From JAAZGD01 sp034003765 (lineage in GTDB: Bacteria; Bacillota; Clostridia; Peptostreptococcales; Anaerovoracaceae), in the NCBI GenBank assembly GCA_034003765.1, contig JAVEXZ010000002.1:1-64000 (forward strand): a stretch of DNA of 64,000 nucleotides. The letters are read 5' to 3'. The notes below the pieces were generated by a model. That model was not told the DNA's origin, ran no database searches, and was given only the letters and a program-made list of their open reading frames with translations. The translations under genes and the position numbers were made by a program. The stretch's first letter is position 1. Every line of letters begins with the position of its first letter. Positions 61,954-64,000 of the stretch are shown piece after piece.

Positions 61954-63108
61954 TTACCCTACTCCCAAGGCCTCCCATGTATCATTTAAAACATCAAGGA
62001 GATAGACTTGCCATGTAGAGGCATTTACAGCATATATTGCTTCTCTCACAAAACTTTCTTCATGATTTGTTCCTAAAAATACATAGTAACATGGTTCCCC
62101 ATCAATTATGACACTTTCTCCAGTCACTAAAATCTCCATACCACTATTTAGGTGTTCTTGAGTTTCATATAATTGTGACATATACATTTCAATATCAGAT
62201 GCTACCTGTGAATTTAATCCATAATCATAAGATGCTGATGACTCCATAAGGAAATGATAACGCTCTGCACTTAACATTTCTATGATACTACCATTTTCAT
62301 CTACTCTTACAAAATAAACTTCTCCTTTAAAAATATCCTCTCCTAAAACTTCAGTAATCTCATCGGGATCAATAGAGTAAAGAACACACTTTGAAACCCC
62401 ATTATTTTCATAATAAGTCATCGCAGGAGGATAAATTGGTGGGTATTGTTCTTGATATTCCTCTTCTTCTGGTATATATGGAGGTGTAAACCAGACATCG
62501 TCTAGCCAAAGGCTCTTGTTATCTTCACCCATGCCCCAATAAACTGCATAGAAACTATCATCTAGGCGAAGATCTTCATAGGAGTCTTCTCCGGTTTGTT
62601 TTTCAAACATCATTTCATTTGGCGAACTTCTAAAGTCTTCCACAACATCTAGAACACTAAAAACACTATCATAATTCCCGATAGCCGAGAAAAACCAAGA
62701 CATAACTCTCTTACCATCATAAATAGTCCTATGTACGAAATAGAAGTCGCCGCCATATTCATCACTATCAATTAGCTCAATTCTAATGTTATCTGGAGCC
62801 TCATAGGACTCTGCATGAACTCTTTCAAGGTGTATCTTGCCTTTATATTCCCCCTTAGGTAATTCTGAGTATGAATTTTCAAAGGACAAGGAAACATTCA
62901 ACTCCTGGTCAATATTCATTGTGCAAATAACATCTCCACGATCATGGTAATCATATACCCACTCACCTACAAGATACTCTTTTATGCCTTCTTCACTAGT
63001 TAAATCAGGAGGGGATAATGGCCTAGTAGTAGTATCGCCACCTCCACTGCAACCGGCAACCAGTAAAACACTAATAAGTAAAGCAAGTAATTTGCTTGCC
63101 ATCTTCAT
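61954..63108 (-). CDS. Lipoprotein of unknown function, right-hand family, copy 1
   Basis: A 384-residue exported lipoprotein: signal peptide with lipobox VAGC (Cys at about 20) and a Gly/Ser/Thr linker. The mature part has EGIKEYLVGEWVYD (about 40-53), TIYDGKRVMSWF, FYAVYWGMGEDNKSLWLDDVWFTP in part, and GEVYFVRVDENG. The same landmarks occur in the same order in the next gene upstream, so they are paralogs. The GEWVYD region recalls lipocalin-like beta domains but I do not recognise the family. Confidence 0.82.
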   Translation of the reverse strand: MKMASKLLALLISVLLVAGCSGGGDTTTRPLSPPDLTSEEGIKEYLVGEWVYDYHDRGDVICTMNIDQELNVSLSFENSYSELPKGEYKGKIHLERVHAESYEAPDNIRIELIDSDEYGGDFYFVHRTIYDGKRVMSWFFSAIGNYDSVFSVLDVVEDFRSSPNEMMFEKQTGEDSYEDLRLDDSFYAVYWGMGEDNKSLWLDDVWFTPPYIPEEEEYQEQYPPIYPPAMTYYENNGVSKCVLYSIDPDEITEVLGEDIFKGEVYFVRVDENGSIIEMLSAERYHFLMESSASYDYGLNSQVASDIEMYMSQLYETQEHLNSGMEILVTGESVIIDGEPCYYVFLGTNHEESFVREAIYAVNASTWQVYLLDVLNDTWEALGVG

Positions 63109-63168
63109 TTTTCGCCTCCTGTTCCTTCAATTGTCATCATGAATAAAGTTCTCGGGCAATATTTATCC

Positions 63169-64000
63169 CTAGTCTTCAGGCCCATTAATATAATCTATAT
63201 ATGCTTTATATGCTGCGTCTTCAAGGTTTAGAATATGTCCATTTCCATCGGTTTCAACAAAATATACTTCTCCAGCATACATAGACCCTTGTAAAATATA
63301 GTCCATATTATCTGGGGCAATTTTATAGAGAACACTCTCTAGGACATCGTCCTCATAAAGAGTCATTCTTTCAGGATAAAGTGCATCTGGGTTATATTCC
63401 TCCGTTGGTGTCCATACTACTTCATCAAGCCAAAAGCTTTGCCCATCTTTTCCCTGTCCCCAATATACGGCGTAAAATTCGCTGGTTTTTTTTGCTTTGA
63501 GATCAGATTTCTCTCCTGTGATTTTTTCAAATATTACCTCTTCTGGGGCATATTCAGAATTATCAATATCTGCTAGCAAATCCAAAATACAATTACCATT
63601 TCCAGCCGGGAACCATGACATAACACGTTTACCATCATATATGGTTCTCTGCTTAAAGAAAAAATCACCTCCAGGCCAATCTGGGTCTGTTAGTTCAATA
63701 GTAATCAAATCTGGCCCTACACTGGAATCTTTATGGAATCTATCGAAAGTTATCTGTCCACTATAATCTCCTATAATATCATTTGTTTCTCGATTATAAA
63801 ACAAGAAACTGACACTTGCATCCTCACTAATAGTCATATTACAATTGATATCACTATGTGTTAAAGTATAATCGCTTAAAGTTTCTTTATCAGAAACCCA
63901 TTCCCCCACAAGATACTCTCTTAAATTTTCTTCAATAATAGAGTATTTTAGGTATTCCTCAGCATCAGGATCATTGGGCCTTTCACTTATCTCTTCACCG
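63169..64000 (-). CDS. Paralog of the preceding lipoprotein, 5' end outside the window
   Basis: The frame is open to the window end; the first in-frame candidate start at 63909 (GTG) is internal, because the upstream codons read EEISERPNDPDAEEYLKYS and continue the family sequence into NLREYLVGEWVSD, matching EGIKEYLVGEWVYD of the next gene. So the visible part is residues of a longer protein whose signal peptide lies past 64000. Shared motifs: TIYDGKRVMSWF, FYAVYWGQGKDGQSFWLDEVVWTP in part, GEVYFVETDGNG. Function unknown. Confidence 0.85.
   Translation of the reverse strand, partial: GEEISERPNDPDAEEYLKYSIIEENLREYLVGEWVSDKETLSDYTLTHSDINCNMTISEDASVSFLFYNRETNDIIGDYSGQITFDRFHKDSSVGPDLITIELTDPDWPGGDFFFKQRTIYDGKRVMSWFPAGNGNCILDLLADIDNSEYAPEEVIFEKITGEKSDLKAKKTSEFYAVYWGQGKDGQSFWLDEVVWTPTEEYNPDALYPERMTLYEDDVLESVLYKIAPDNMDYILQGSMYAGEVYFVETDGNGHILNLEDAAYKAYIDYINGPED

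Noticed and set aside
1..64000. CRISPR arrays, prophage, insertion sequences, restriction or other defence genes.
   Set aside because: No regular repeat-spacer pattern, transposase, phage structural or defence protein was seen on either strand; the lone tyrosine recombinase has no cargo.

Overview
This is a low-GC bacterial chromosome segment, almost certainly from an anaerobic, amino-acid-fermenting member of the Clostridia. The evidence is a Firmicutes-style core (RNase J, YlbF, HemZ, MltG, TrmR, Asp23, fused SecDF, strong AGGAGG ribosome sites), the lysine-fermentation pair kce-kal, and a sigma-54 activator of the CBS-PAS-AAA+ type common in Clostridia. The genus is not identified. About 57 protein genes and two tRNA-Leu genes are seen. 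All but two genes (50793 and 59526) lie on the minus strand, so each block below is transcribed from high to low coordinates.

Left part, 1-12652 (accessory metabolism and envelope). The block 1-8062 is a CoA-ester catabolic cluster: a sigma-54 activator, an enoyl-CoA hydratase-family protein, an acyl-CoA ligase, a small DUF997 membrane protein, a sodium:solute symporter and an acyl-CoA dehydrogenase cut by the window edge. A near-consensus -24/-12 promoter precedes the hydratase gene, with a perfect 13-bp palindrome about 76 bp further upstream. The substrate is unknown. Then come two tandem paralogous lipoproteins, a TVP38/TMEM64 membrane protein and a PLP enzyme of the YnbB/aluminium-resistance family.

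Middle, 12717-49527 (housekeeping superoperons). Running downstream from 28515: a HlyC/CorC protein, kal-kce, asp23-nusB, a TsaD paralog, xseAB-ispA-dxs-tlyA, then mutS-mutL-miaA and a tyrosine recombinase. Upstream of that: secDF-relA-dtd-MBL hydrolase-hemZ-hisS-aspS-nadD/yqeK-rsfS-leuS-rnj-ylbF-M24 peptidase-efp-mltG-trmR-U32. Many of these genes overlap or are separated by fewer than 15 nt, so translational coupling is likely. yajC and a tRNA-Leu(CAA) precede secDF, with a terminator and a new promoter between yajC and secDF.

Right part, 49597-64000. It holds an AzlCD branched-chain amino-acid exporter, a small CoA-binding protein, a MATE exporter, an APC permease, tRNA-Leu(GAG), coaE and polA. 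These are followed by an ECF sigma/anti-sigma pair whose anti-sigma gene overlaps polA, a PHP-family phosphatase, a 5'-nucleotidase without a signal peptide, and two further paralogous secreted proteins, the last cut by the window end.

No CRISPR array, prophage, insertion sequence or recognisable defence system was found. The least explained material is the sigma-54-controlled cluster, the two duplicated lipoprotein families (one with a sharply conserved central block suggesting gene conversion), the placement of kce-kal inside the asp23-nusB operon, and several unusual domain architectures: a one-domain M24 peptidase, a NadD-YqeK fusion, and a MutS without a C-terminal tail.
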